A DNA stretch of 47,923 nt. Origin: Symbiodinium natans (lineage: Eukaryota; Sar; Dinophyceae; Suessiales; Symbiodiniaceae). The DNA is taken from assembly GCA_905221605.1 (NCBI GenBank), contig CAJNDS010000958.1, positions 1 to 47,923 of the forward strand. Reading direction: 5' to 3'. This document shows, piece after piece, positions 14,839 through 23,284 of the stretch. The position numbers were made by a program, and so were the translations under genes. Positions within the stretch are counted from its first letter, which is position 1. Each line of letters opens with the position of its first letter. A model generated the notes under the pieces. It was not told the DNA's origin. It searched no databases and saw only the letters and a program-made list of their open reading frames with translations.

Positions 14839-14934
14839 AAAAAGACATGTCATGGCCTTCTTGGCACCCCTACCCCCATAGAGATGCATCACACTAGGGA
14901 CCCAAGAAGTGACCCCAGTAGAGAACCCCCCCAA

Positions 14935-15085
14935 AAAAAATGAAATAAATAATAGTGATAGTAATAATAGTAACAATAATTATAGTACTAATAAAAAAAT
15001 ATTAATAGCAATAATAATATTAATAATAATAATAATAACAATAACAATAACAATAATAATGATAATAATAATAATAACAATAAAT
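14935..15085. repeat. AAT/AAC trinucleotide-rich tract
   Basis: About 150 bp of imperfect AAT, AAC and AGT triplets. Non-coding. Confidence 0.9.
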
Positions 15086-15166
15086 CGAGTGTCTGGGCCA
15101 GGTGCAAAGTCTCCCTGCGAGAGATGTTAACGAGGCACGCAGCTCCGGCCTTAGTACTTGCTCATC

Positions 15167-15228
15167 ATGGGGGTCCATCAAGCGGCGCAGGCATGGGCCA
15201 AGGACTTCATCCGGTACAAGGCGCTCGG
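15167..15228 (+). CDS. exon candidate before a telomere-like array
   Basis: The frame MGVHQAAQAWAKDFIRYKAL ends CTCGG|GTTTAGGG. It could start with its ATG or extend upstream. Not recognised. Confidence 0.4.
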
Positions 15229-15284
15229 GTTTAGGGTTTAGGGTTAGGATTTAGGGTTTAGGGTTTAGGGTTTAGGGTTTAGGG
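15229..15284 (+). repeat. TTTAGGG array
   Basis: About eight units, one variant. Confidence 0.95.
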
Positions 15285-15294
15285 TTGGCTCAAG
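15285..15294 (+). promoter_or_regulatory. possible relict of the dinoflagellate spliced leader
   Basis: TTGGCTCAAG equals the last 10 nt of the conserved dinoflagellate trans-spliced leader and lies 5 bases before an ATG (15300). Genomic relicts of the leader mark re-inserted processed mRNAs in dinoflagellates. A 10-mer match in 48 kb on two strands can occur by chance (about 1 in 10). Confidence 0.3.
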
Positions 15295-15369
15295 CCGTTA
15301 TGGTTCCGACCCAAATTGGGCAAGCCCTTGCATTGAATTCACACTGTGGCTTGGAAAGTGCTGCCATGG

Positions 15370-15924
15370 ATGGCTCGGTTGACAAAACTGTTGTCGTGTT
15401 TGGGTTTCGCAGAGCGCAATGCAAAGAAGCTGGGCAGGGACTCTGCCATTCGATTCATCAAGATGGCACGTGTTGCTCTCTTGCAGATGGATGACCAGCC
15501 CCCTCGAAAGAGCAGGCAGATGATCCACCTGGACTTGTGTTTGCCAGTAGCCCACGCTAGCCCTGGTCGACATGCGGAGTGCCAGACCTGCGAGGAGGTC
15601 TTGACGCGAACCCAGTTTGAGGCTTTCATGAAATCTACAAGTGACAACTTCATGTCAACACTGGAGAATATGCAAACACTCGTGGAACAAAGTGTGGCCA
15701 CCATCCTCGATTTGCGTCGACAGCTTGATGAACAGGATGCTGGGGAGAAGTTGGACACTGCAAGCAGCTATCGTCCTTGTGCTGCGAGTGCTGCCGGCAT
15801 GCGTCTGCAGCAGGAAGCTGCATGCCCCCACATGTTACCACTAGCTTCTTCCGAGGATAAAGCCCCACCTTCGAGTCATTTGCAACTCCTTAGGGGCCGA
15901 CACGTGAAGATGAAGAAAGCATGA
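15370..15924 (+). CDS. 184-codon open frame with coiled-coil segment, unknown
   Basis: The longest single open frame outside the satellites. The in-frame ATG at 15370 gives MARLTKLLSCLGFAERNAKK. Later come RDSAIRFIKMARVALLQMDD and, around residues 105-130, STLENMQTLVEQSVATILDL then RRQLDEQDAG, a likely coiled coil. It ends RGRHVKMKKA plus TGA. A second frame from the ATG at 15300 (MVPTQIGQALALNSHCGLES) overlaps the start. A frameshift or small intron near 15400 could join the two. The lack of introns plus the leader-like 10-mer would fit a retroposed gene. Not recognised. Confidence 0.55.
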   Translation: MARLTKLLSCLGFAERNAKKLGRDSAIRFIKMARVALLQMDDQPPRKSRQMIHLDLCLPVAHASPGRHAECQTCEEVLTRTQFEAFMKSTSDNFMSTLENMQTLVEQSVATILDLRRQLDEQDAGEKLDTASSYRPCAASAAGMRLQQEAACPHMLPLASSEDKAPPSSHLQLLRGRHVKMKKA

Positions 15925-16067
15925 GAGGGCAGCTTCGGCTGGGGCAGCAACGACCCTTGTTCTACCAGTACGAAGTCACACCTGTGATTGCATCCCCTGC
16001 TTGTATAGGATCGCGGGAAGGCTCTGCTATCAGGTTGCCGGCAGCTTCCTCAGTCCGTGCTCAAAAA

Positions 16068-16098
16068 GGGTTTAGGGTTTAGGGTTTAGGGTTTAGGG
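16068..16098 (+). repeat. TTTAGGG array
   Basis: Four units. Confidence 0.9.
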
Positions 16099-16279
16099 CG
16101 CCAAGCCAAGCAGGTAGAAAGGGCGGTGACTGGCTAGACAGTCCATTGGCAGAAGGGTTATGTGATGGAAGGGGTTCCTCGGAATATCTATTCGGTTGGG
16201 GGTTTGGGGTTCAGGGTTTAGGGTTTAATTAGGGTTTAGGGTTTAAATCTCAAAACCCTCAAAGCCTCGGCTTCTGCAG

Positions 16280-16366
16280 GTGCAACGCCTCATGGTGCGG
16301 AAGCAGCTCAGGGGCGCAACTCCGCGGAGCGTTAAATACATTCTTAGTAGCCCAGTGGTACTTTAG
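16280..16366 (+). CDS. exon candidate, basic
   Basis: CTTCTGCAG is followed by VQRLMVRKQLRGATPRSV then KYILSSPV, with a possible donor GTG|GTACTTTAGGG before the TAG at 16364. Strongly basic. Not recognised. Confidence 0.45.
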   Translation: MQRLMVRKQLRGATPRSVKYILSSPVVL

Positions 16367-16446
16367 GGTTTAGGGTTTAGGGTTTAGGGTTTAGGGTTTA
16401 GGGTTTAGGGTTTAGGGTTTAGGGTTTAGGGTTTAGGGTTTAGGGT
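16363..16446 (+). repeat. TTTAGGG array, 12 units
   Basis: Perfect run adjacent to the exon candidate at 16280. Confidence 0.95.
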
Positions 16447-16569
16447 GTACCCTTTTCCCTTTTTTTGGGTTCAAGGTTCTCTCAAAAAAGTACCCAACCC
16501 AAAAAAGAGTGCCCTTATTATGAGGTGGTTACTGGTACCAAGTATTCAGAGGGCGTTTAGGGCAAAAAA

Positions 16570-16811
16570 AGGTTTAGGGTTTAGGGTTTAGGTTTTAGGG
16601 TTTAGGGTCTAGGGTTTAGGGTTTAGGGTTTAGGGTTTAGACTTTAGGGTTTAGGGTTTAGGGTTTAGGAGTCCGGATGCAAAAAGGGTTGAGACGGTTT
16701 AGGGTTCAGGGCAACAGTCCGTGTGGATTCTAGCCAGGCGAGGAGAGCAGCAAGCCGGATGCAAAAGGGTTTAGGGTTTAGGGTTTAGGGTTTAGGGTTT
16801 AGGGTTTAGGG
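16570..16811 (+). repeat. three TTTAGGG arrays separated by short spacers
   Basis: 16570-16668 (with variants) and 16766-16811, plus a degenerate one at 16697. Two of the spacers carry a shared CGGATGCAAAA-GGGTT motif next to the array, also seen at 21310. Confidence 0.85.
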
Positions 16812-16898
16812 CACTCAGCTTATGCAGAAGTTGGCTAGGAAGTCTGGATTCCCGTTTCGGGGTATAGTCTGGGCAACTGCCCCATGTCAAGACAGCCC

Positions 16899-17071
16899 AG
16901 AGACTCCAATACCCCCTAACTAAGGAATTTTCCTTGAACCATATAAGGGACCCTCAAAAACTTTACGGAATCTTATACCCCCTAATTAAGGAATACTCCG
17001 GAAACCATATAAGGGACCCTCTTATACTTTAAGGAATCTTCCTGAATGAAGGGGTCTTGGAGTCCCTGGGA
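16899..17071. mobile_element. MITE family F
   Basis: Long terminal inverted repeats: CCCAGAGACTCCAATACCCC on the left pairs with GGGGTCTTGGAGTCCCTGGG on the right. An internal duplicated block (ACCATATAAGGGACCCTC) occurs twice. Confidence 0.75.
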
Positions 17072-17151
17072 GTTTAGGGTTTAGGGTTTAGGGTTTAGGG
17101 TTTAGGGTTTGGGGTTTGGGGTTTAGGGTTTAGGGTTTAGGGTTTAGGGTT
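17071..17151 (+). repeat. TTTAGGG array abutting family F element
   Basis: Twelve units, two TTTGGGG variants. Confidence 0.95.
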
Positions 17152-17169
17152 TCCCCCTCGACACATCCC

Positions 17170-17295
17170 GAGGTATTGGAAAGACTGGAGCTTGAGAAGG
17201 TCGGTTTGCTGCAGAGGCCGCGGAGTAAAGGAAGCCAGTTAGAGAAAGCCCCACGAACATCCACGCAATCTGTCCAAAGCTGCGCTTCGGCAATG
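17170..17295 (+). CDS. exon candidate ending at a family G element
   Basis: Reads EVLERLELEKVGLLQRPRSK, then GSQLEKAPRTSTQSVQSC and ASAM, ending ATG|GTAAAC, where GTAAAC is the start of the family G element. Not recognised. Confidence 0.45.
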
Positions 17296-17412
17296 GTAAA
17301 CTACCATTTGCTTAAGAACCCCCGACAGCAGCATAAAAGAACAAGCATCCCTATATTGCCCTTATAAGGAGGAATATTTCGAATTTTTCTTTGGGGGGGG
17401 ATTCTTGAGCAA
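17296..17412. mobile_element. MITE family G
   Basis: ACTACCATTTGCTTAAGAAC on the left and ATTCTTGAGCAA on the right, with CCTATATTGCCCTTATAAGG in the middle. The same layout occurs at 44551-44662. Confidence 0.65.
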
Positions 17413-18030
17413 CCCTAAACCCTAAAACCTAAACTGGCCCTAAACCCTAAACCCAAACACGAAACCCGAACTCCTTACCCTAAGACTTGAAGCCTTTAAG
17501 AAGTGAAAAAGCGATTTGGGGTGTATAGAGTTTAGAGTGTTAGAAAAAGCTTGGAGCCCGCTGTAAAAAGGGTTGAGATTTGATGCGGACTTTTGTGTGT
17601 GCGAGTTGCCTGGTCGGGGTTCATGAGTAGCTAATGCTTTCCCCATGAGTGCCTTGCAGTGCGTCCAGAAGTGTCATCCGAATTCCCTAAACCCTAAACC
17701 CTAAATAGCTTAAACCCTAAACCCTAAACCCTAAACCTTTGAGGGATGGATAGAAATTATAGTTTGGTTGACTCTGGTTGGGTTTGTTGCACGTCCTACT
17801 TGAGGGTTCATGGGTAGTTACTGTATAAGTGGGGTTATAAGTACGTAGGGTAACTAGAGTTATAGCTGGTTAGAACCACATGTAGGGTACTCACAACCCT
17901 ACTTCTAACTACCCATGAACCTCCAAGAACCTTCAGTGTAATGTTGTCCTTGTAAGTTACCGATGGACCGACTCCAGACTGTTGCGCATCCCTGCAGTGT
18001 GGTGCGAGCCTGCTAGGCAAGTGGCAAAAA
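17413..18030. other. no gene recognised; degenerate heptamers and a family C element
   Basis: Scattered CCCTAAA units at 17413-17470 and 17685-17740. A family C element at 17806-17929 has GGGTTCATGGGTAGTTA / TAACTACCCATGAACCT ends. Weak frames only. Confidence 0.5.
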
Positions 18031-18031
18031 A

Positions 18032-18083
18032 TTCCTAAACCCTAAACCCTAAACCCTAAACCCTAAACCCTAAACCCTAAACC
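18032..18083 (-). repeat. CCCTAAA array
   Basis: Seven units. The preceding motif GCAAGTGGCAAAAAA resembles sequences beside arrays at 11325 and 38790. Confidence 0.9.
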
Positions 18084-18179
18084 TAAGCCCCCAAACATCA
18101 AGCCGAAGGCCTTAAGCGTTTGAAGCTCTACTGAACCGCGCAAGTGGCGCAAATATCGGAGTGTGTACTAAATGCCCAG

Positions 18180-18798
18180 GATCTTTGTTTTAGGGTTTCA
18201 GGGTTTTTGGGTTCAGGGTTTAGGCTTTCAAAGGGGGTTTGCGGGTGTAGTGGACGTATGAGGTCTGCCACGTTTCAGAACCAGCTGACATGCGGAGTCT
18301 GGGTTCCAAGATAAGGTTGCAAAGGGTGCTGGGTTTTGAATGTTAGGGTTTGGGCTGTCGTACATGGGGATTCCCCAAATAGGGGTACCCTTACTAAAGA
18401 TTTTATGCATGATCGTTTTGGGGGAATGAATCTTACTTATACTACCCGGGTCTGCTGTCCTGAGTCTTGGACTCCCTCACAGCTGTCCCACCTGCTGTCC
18501 TGGAGCACGTCGTGCCACTTTGTCCTTAAAATCGAACTACCCCACCCACTTGTCGGGTGGGGAAAACATGTAACGACGTTACGTTGTAAGAAGACAACGA
18601 TGTAACGTCATATCGTAACACAGACGTATAGCCATAGTACTTATATCTAAAATTTCACAATCTCAGAATATTCTAATTGGTACACTAGAACAGTACAAAT
18701 AGACAAGAAGATTATCGTGGGATAATACTAAAACAATAGTGTAATAAACAAGCTGACGATGACATGAGAATAGAACATGCCAATAGAACAGTGCGACA
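18180..18798. other. no gene recognised
   Basis: Degenerate heptamers (18185-18230), a short family E fragment near 18355-18400, then AT-rich DNA with an inverted pair around AACGACGTTACGTTGT / ACGATGTAACGTC at 18572-18615. An 89-codon frame at 18336-18605 has no splice support. Confidence 0.5.
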
Positions 18799-18799
18799 A

Positions 18800-18882
18800 C
18801 CCTAAACCCTAAACCCTAACCCCTAACCCCTAAACCCTAAACCCTAAACCCTAAACCCTAAACCCTAAACCCTAAACCCTAA
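18800..18882 (-). repeat. CCCTAAA array, 11 units
   Basis: Contains two CCCTAACC variants. Confidence 0.95.
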
Positions 18883-18898
18883 GCTTTGTTTGCTTCAG

Positions 18899-18967
18899 GG
18901 CCTGGCAGGGCGGCTTTGGCTTTCCCATGGAAGTTTCGGAGGACTCAACTTGCACACTGCTCTTACT
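18899..18967 (+). CDS. exon 5' of a family D intron
   Basis: TTTGCTTCAG is followed by GLAGRLWLSHGSFGGLNL then HTALT, ending ACT|GTAGGTTAG in phase 0. The frame resumes in phase after the element, at 19079. Confidence 0.6.
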
Positions 18968-19078
18968 GTAGGTTAGTAGGGAGTGAGGGAATGAGGTACC
19001 CTGTACAATCCCTTAAAGGGTACATATAGGGGGATATAGGGTACCTCCTTCCCTCATTCCCTACGAACCAACAGCAAG
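18968..19078. mobile_element. MITE family D acting as a 111-nt intron
   Basis: Inverted halves GGTTAGTAGGGAGTGAGGGA / CCCTCATTCCCTACGAACC around GGGTACATATAGG. GT...AAG borders. ACTGT occurs at both edges (18965-18969 and 19079-19083) and may be a target duplication, though it lies 9 bases from the right inverted repeat. Confidence 0.6.
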
Positions 19079-19240
19079 ACTGTGCCACCAGTGCTCCTGT
19101 ACTTGCGGCGCAGCGACTCAGGGTGGGCCGGATGCATGGGCACCAGCTTGTGCTTGCAGGAGGTGCGATCAAAGCTGCTTCGCGGCAGGAACTACGTACC
19201 AGGCCATACCAAGCTGGACATTTGCTTGTTTCCGCAGCGT
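19079..19240 (+). CDS. exon 3' of a family D intron
   Basis: Reads TVPPVLLYLRRSDSGWAGC, then MGTSLCLQEVRSKLLRGRNY and VPGHTKLDICLFPQRVLF, before a GA-rich tract and G-run (19255-19291). A rival frame after CCAACAG reads QDCATSAPVLAAQRLRVG. The first is favoured because it continues the upstream exon in phase. Not recognised. Confidence 0.55.
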
Positions 19241-19319
19241 GTTCTTTTTTCGGAGGGGGAGGGAGGGGGGCGGGAGGGGGGGGGGGGGGGAGGCAGCATC
19301 CTCAGGAGCTTCGAATGAA

Positions 19320-20020
19320 CGAGGGGTAAATTCCGCAGGTTTTGAGTCAGTTCGAAATGTGGAATGTTGTTCTCGGCACAATGCTTTCGCTACGAGTCAC
19401 GGGATTTGCGTGTCAACTACATTATATGATCTCAGTAGACCTGACAATTGTAGAAATATTGTACGGTATGACTACAATGATATTACTATATCACTACATT
19501 TCTACATGACTACATTCCTACAGTCTACATTACTACTACGTTACTACGTTACATGACTACATGACAACAGTACTTCAGTACTACAGTACTACATTACTAC
19601 TTTTCTACATTTCACTACTGCATTCCACATGGCTACATATCTGCATGTCTACATTGCTATGCCATTATGGTATGGTATGAGAAACATATATATACATACA
19701 TACATACATTGTGTTCATGTATATTAGTTGCCAAGATCTTATTTTCCTTTTTTTTTGTTATGTTGACTCCGCTTGTTGCTCGAGATCTCCCTCTCAAGGC
19801 CAGTGTTCGGTTAAGGCTTTGGGCCGATGATCATGCGGGCCCGACATGTCACATACCCAAAGAAGCTTTGGACCCGATGCCAGTTTCAAAGTGAATTAAA
19901 CTTAACCACCCTGAGATGAAGGGAGCGTCTACTGCAGTTGACAGTCCTTGCTTGAAATCCACCGGAAGAAAAAGAGCAAAGGGCAAACCACAAACGACCG
20001 ACCCCAAGAACACACATGAA
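19320..20020. other. no gene recognised; TAC-rich tract and AT-rich DNA
   Basis: 19430-19640 is rich in CTAC/ACTACA simple sequence. Open frames here follow from that composition. Confidence 0.5.
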
Positions 20021-20026
20021 CACGGT

Positions 20027-20080
20027 AGGGTTTAGGGTTTAGGGTTTAGGGTTTAGGGTTTAGGGTTTAGGGTTTAGGGT
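20027..20080 (+). repeat. TTTAGGG array, 7 units
   Basis: Perfect units. Confidence 0.95.
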
Positions 20081-20194
20081 CTCTTCTCCGATGCCGAAGG
20101 ATCCTGCGTGGTGCTGCAGCCTAAAGAGTTACGATGTGTCATCCTCGTCTGCTGCCGCCTCAGATGTAGGGCTCAGAATCGGCCGGGTTCATAG
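20078..20194 (+). CDS. exon candidate directly after the array
   Basis: GGTTTAG is followed by the frame GLFSDAEGSCVVLQPKELRC then VILVCCRLRCRAQNRPGS, with TAG at 20192-20194. The TTTAG of the last heptamer could be the acceptor. Not recognised. Confidence 0.45.
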   Translation, partial: GLFSDAEGSCVVLQPKELRCVILVCCRLRCRAQNRPGS

Positions 20195-20283
20195 GGTACA
20201 GTAGCTATGGTTATGACCTTTTTTTGGGGGGTACTTGAAACCCCACTTTTAAGTACCCATGAACCTTCACGTGTCCCTTCCAG

Positions 20284-20390
20284 GATCCGAAGAATCCAGG
20301 CCCTCTTGCATCTTAGGGGAACCCAAAGGCCATGATTTGGAAAACTTGGGGAGAACAGCGAAGCCCCAGGCTCCACAGTTAAGAAGCATT
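20284..20390 (+). CDS. exon candidate, unknown
   Basis: GTCCCTTCCAG is followed by SEESRPSCILGEPKGHDLEN then LGRTAKPQAPQLRSI up to the next array (AGCATTAGGG). Preceded by a partial family C element (20240-20275). Confidence 0.5.
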
Positions 20391-20443
20391 AGGGTTTAGG
20401 GTTTAGGGTTTAGGGTTTAGGGTTTAGGGTTTAGGGTTTAGGG
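20391..20443 (+). repeat. TTTAGGG array, 7 units
   Basis: Perfect units. Confidence 0.95.
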
Positions 20444-20561
20444 AGGCGTAGGCCACAAACCCGCAATCCGATATGAGCAGCCCCCTTACACCCCTTACAC
20501 CCCCCCCTTGCACCTCCCTCTACACCCCCCTACAACCCCCTCTACACCCCCCCTACACCCC

Positions 20562-20667
20562 CCCTCTGGGCGTTTTTTCCGGCAATTGGGCTCCCTGGGA
20601 CACTTTCACGGGGCCATGCGAGGTGAGCCATACTGCAGCGCCTCAGGCCGCGTGTATGACCGAGTTC
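20562..20667 (+). CDS. exon interrupted by a family F element
   Basis: Reads SGRFFRQLGSLGHFHGAM, then RGEPYCSASGRVYDRVR, and runs into the left inverted repeat of the element. The upstream part (20480-20560) is a C-rich CACCCCCC-type repeat and is not coding. Confidence 0.45.
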
Positions 20668-20843
20668 GCCCAGATCTTCCAAAGCACCCTTAGCTAAGGA
20701 ATATGCCCTAGTTGAAATTGAGGGTTTAGGGTTTTAGGGTTTGGGGTTTAGGGTTTAGGGTTTAGGGTAATGATCCTTAGTATGCATCAGGGTGTATTCC
20801 TTAAGTAAGGGGTTTTGGAAGATCTGGGCAGGGGCCATCTTGC
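20668..20843. mobile_element. MITE family F with a TTTAGGG array in its centre
   Basis: GCCCAGATCTTCCAAAGC on the left pairs with TTTTGGAAGATCTGGGC on the right, and the inner CTAAGGAATATGCCCT pairs with AGGGTGTATTCCTTAA. The loop (about 20722-20768) is a heptamer array. Confidence 0.8.
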
Positions 20844-20925
20844 GTCAGGAGGACGCACTCCTTATGCTACGGTATCCAAACCCTTGGGGTCCTTATGAAG
20901 ATGGTCATCTACATATGTTTACGAC
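20844..20925 (+). CDS. exon 3' of the family F element
   Basis: Reads ILRQEDALLMLRYPNPWG then PYEDGHLHM before a family E element. Good protein composition. Splice sites not fixed. Confidence 0.4.
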
Positions 20926-21014
20926 ATTCGGGGTACCTTATTGGGCCCCAAAAAATAAGGGAATCCTGCGATTTGGGGTCTATATTTTGGGGGTCCCTTC
21001 TTTTCGTAAACCCC
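20926..21014. mobile_element. MITE family E
   Basis: GGGGTACCTTATTGGGCCCC and CTATATTTTGGGGGTCCC blocks, ending TCGTAAACCCCCC. Confidence 0.5.
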
Positions 21015-21024
21015 CCAAATTAGT

Positions 21025-21126
21025 CTTAGTAGTAGAGTAGGTAACCTTTAACCTTTTTGGGTTCATATATTCCCCTTAGAATCCCAAAGGTTAACCTTTA
21101 AAACCCCTAGGTACTGGACAACTAAG
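21025..21126 (+). mobile_element. MITE family A with a 10-bp direct repeat at its edges
   Basis: 102-bp copy near-identical to those at 7015 and 11038. CCAAATTAGT is present at 21015-21024 and 21127-21136. Confidence 0.85.
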
Positions 21127-21163
21127 CCAAATTAGTACGCCGAACGCCACTCTCGCCTTCCAG

Positions 21164-21226
21164 GGCTCGGCGTTGGTAGCTAAGACTCAAGAGGCCAGGG
21201 CTGGCCAAGCATGGCTGGGTGAATGA
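21164..21226 (+). CDS. probable terminal exon, unknown
   Basis: TCGCCTTCCAG is followed by GSALVAKTQEARAGQAWLGE and TGA at 21224-21226, then a TTTAGGG array (21228-21281). Confidence 0.5.
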   Translation, partial: GSALVAKTQEARAGQAWLGE

Positions 21227-21227
21227 T

Positions 21228-21281
21228 TAGGGTTTAGGGTTTAGGGTTTAGGGTTTAGGGTTTAGGGTTTAGGGTTTAGGG
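21228..21281 (+). repeat. TTTAGGG array, 7 units
   Basis: Perfect units. Confidence 0.95.
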
Positions 21282-21389
21282 ACCATCCTCAGCCGACCTT
21301 GCCCAAGCCCGGATGCAAAAGGGTTTCGGGTTGATGTAGGCTTGCAAAGAACGATTCCCACGCTGCTGGTTCAAAAATGGGTTTAGGGT

Positions 21390-21545
21390 TCAGGGTTGAT
21401 GTAAGCTTGCAAAGAGCGACTGAAAGAGTGAGACCATGTAGAACCGCGGCTGGAAGGCAAAGCGGAAGACGAGCCCGGCTACTTCTGTGCTGTGGACGAA
21501 CGTGACCGACACCTTGCGCCCCAGGCACACAACGTGTTGTTGCAT
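21390..21545 (-). CDS. minus-strand 51-residue ORF, beta-rich, unknown
   Basis: Minus strand from ATG at 21545: MQQHVVCLGRKVSVTFVHST, then EVAGLVFRFAFQPRFYMVSL and FQSLFASLHQP, stop at 21390. The alternating hydrophobic/charged pattern suggests beta strands such as part of a C2-like or sandwich domain, but no family can be named. Its 3' end overlaps a ~30-bp repeat (GATGTAAGCTTGCAAAGAGC, compare GATGTAGGCTTGCAAAGAAC at 21333). A donor may lie there. Confidence 0.5.
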   Translation of the reverse strand: MQQHVVCLGRKVSVTFVHSTEVAGLVFRFAFQPRFYMVSLFQSLFASLHQP

Positions 21546-21651
21546 TTAGGGGCCAAGCTTCAGGCAGTGGTGTGGAGTCCTGGTGCGAAAGAAAAACGGT
21601 TTCGGGTACTTAGAGGGTCTTGGCTTCAAGGTCAAGTTGTACCTATCTAAA
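21546..21651 (+). CDS. weak exon candidate
   Basis: After GCATTTAG a plus frame reads GAKLQAVVWSPGAKEKRF then RVLRGSWLQGQVVPI, with TAA formed by the following CCCTAAA units. No second splice site. Confidence 0.3.
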
Positions 21652-21679
21652 CCCTAAACCCTAAACCCTAAACGGGCTG

Positions 21680-22230
21680 GGTTTTTTTTGCCCCCCGTAG
21701 GGTTTTTTTTAGACCCTTTTTCGAAGGCTGTTTCTGCGCCCTGGGCCGGCCTCCTGGTCGCCCCCCTCGTGGACAGGGTCCGAAAAAAGCCCTCCTCGCC
21801 AACCCACGGCTTTTTCTATCCCCTGCCATGCACCCAGGACGAGAAAAAGCCTCGCCCTGCCTTGATAGGGCTTTAATTCCGCCCTGCGCAGCCCGGACCC
21901 AGCCTCCCGTGCCACCTACACGTCCCGATAAAAACCCTTCTCGACCCGACGGTGGGCTTTTAACGGGCCACTCTTGACACCCCATGTCCCGAAAAAAGCC
22001 TTCTCGACCCAACTGCGGGCTTTTTTTGGATCACTGCACGAGCCCTTTGGCCGGACAGGTCTCAAAAAAAGCCCCCCACCCTTCGCCAACGGGATGCAAA
22101 GGGCCCCCTTAATGGCTTCAAACGCGCTTCGGGGGCACAGGGCCAGAATGAAGCCCCAGGGGGAGCGGAAAACATCCTATAGGCCTAGGAGGGCTTTTTT
22201 CACGCCCCGTGAAGGCTCTCTTTACGTCCT
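21680..22230. repeat. ~70-bp degenerate minisatellite (GAAAAAAGCCC / GGGCTTTTTT blocks)
   Basis: Repeated CGAAAAAAGCC and GGGCTTTTT motifs about 65-80 bp apart. The same motif returns at 28690-28808 and 34862-34979. Marks the left edge of the satellite island. Open frames here follow the repeat period. Confidence 0.65.
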
Positions 22231-22287
22231 GTTTGAGCCTCAGGGCCTCTCCAGGACCTTTTGCTACTTCATACAATTGGCCCCTTC

Positions 22288-22375
22288 TGAGTGAGTGAGT
22301 GAGTGAAAGAAAGAAAGAAAGAACGAAAGGAAAGAAAGAAAGAATGACAGAATGAATGAAAGAAGGAATGGAAAA
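22288..22375 (+). repeat. GAGT / GAAA tetranucleotide tract
   Basis: (GAGT)n passing into (GAAA)n and GAAT-rich sequence. Confidence 0.85.
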
Positions 22376-22459
22376 AACGCAGAGGGGCCTACCCGGGTCT
22401 CGGGGTTTGAGGCTTTCGGGAGTTTGTGGCGAGGGGGGGTTCAAGTCGTACGAACCCAT

Positions 22460-22640
22460 CGTGCGAGGATTGTGTCTGCAGATGGGGGGGGGCTGCGCCC
22501 CCCCCCAACCCCCCCTGCTTTTTCCAGGCTGCCACCCATTTTAAGTGTACAGTCTTTTCAAAGACATGATGCGAGTATGTGTTTGCAAAGCCCGTTCTAA
22601 GCCGTGCAGTTCTTTCAAAAAAACCTGATGCGACCTGTGT
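22460..22640. repeat. G-run/C-run satellite, diverged units outside the duplication
   Basis: GGGGGGGCTGCGCCCCCCC hairpin cores spaced by TTTGCAAA-containing sequence. Older relatives of the units at 24960-26110. Confidence 0.7.
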
Positions 22641-22974
22641 GTTTGCAAATGGGGGGGGGGGCTGCGCCACCCCCCCCTCCCCAACCCCCCCGCTCTTTTT
22701 TAGATGCACAGAGCTTTGAAAGAACATTTTGTCTCAAAGCCATCATGCGACGTCGTGGTTGCAAACCGGGGAAGGGGTGTCCGAGTCGTGCGAACTCAGC
22801 ACGCGAACATTGAGTTTACAAATGGGGGGGGGCTACAACCTCGCCCCCGCTTTTTTTAAGGCTGCCGCCCATTTTAAGCCGTACAGTCTTTTTCAAACAC
22901 ATGCTGCGAGGATTGTGTCTGCAAGTTGGCGGGGCTGCACTCCCCCCAGCCGCTGCAAACTCGGAAATGCTGCT

Positions 22975-23142
22975 CAGTATTTGCGACCTCTGGACACGCA
23001 CAAATGCTGCTATTTACAGTATATGCAGCCTGTGGCAACGCAGAAATGCCGCTATTCACAGTATTTGCAGACTTTGGCAACGCAGAAATGCTGTGATAAA
23101 CAGTATTTCCGCCTTTGCAAACGCAGAAATGTTTCAATTTGC
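22975..23142 (+). repeat. 42-bp minisatellite, 4 units (copy 1)
   Basis: CAGTAT occurs at 22975, 23017, 23059 and 23101, an exact 42-bp period. The unit contains GGCAACGCAGAAATGC. 42 is 14 codons, so one frame gives a 14-residue peptide repeat (SICxLWQRRNAAIH). Copy 2 begins at 29143. Confidence 0.9.
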
Positions 23143-23284
23143 AGCACTCGCAGCCGAACCAAGAACCAAGGCCGAGCCACACCTTTGCAAGGGAAACATG
23201 GCCGAGCGCTTTGCAACAAAAACCTCCGCTCATGTATGAAGTTGGGGTCGACAAGAAAAGATTTACTTCTCCCACAATTAAGGA

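Noticed and set aside
20844-20925. Calpain-type protease fragment (LRYPNPWG resembles LRNPWG)
   Set aside because: The catalytic Asn spacing does not match and no further calpain motif is nearby.
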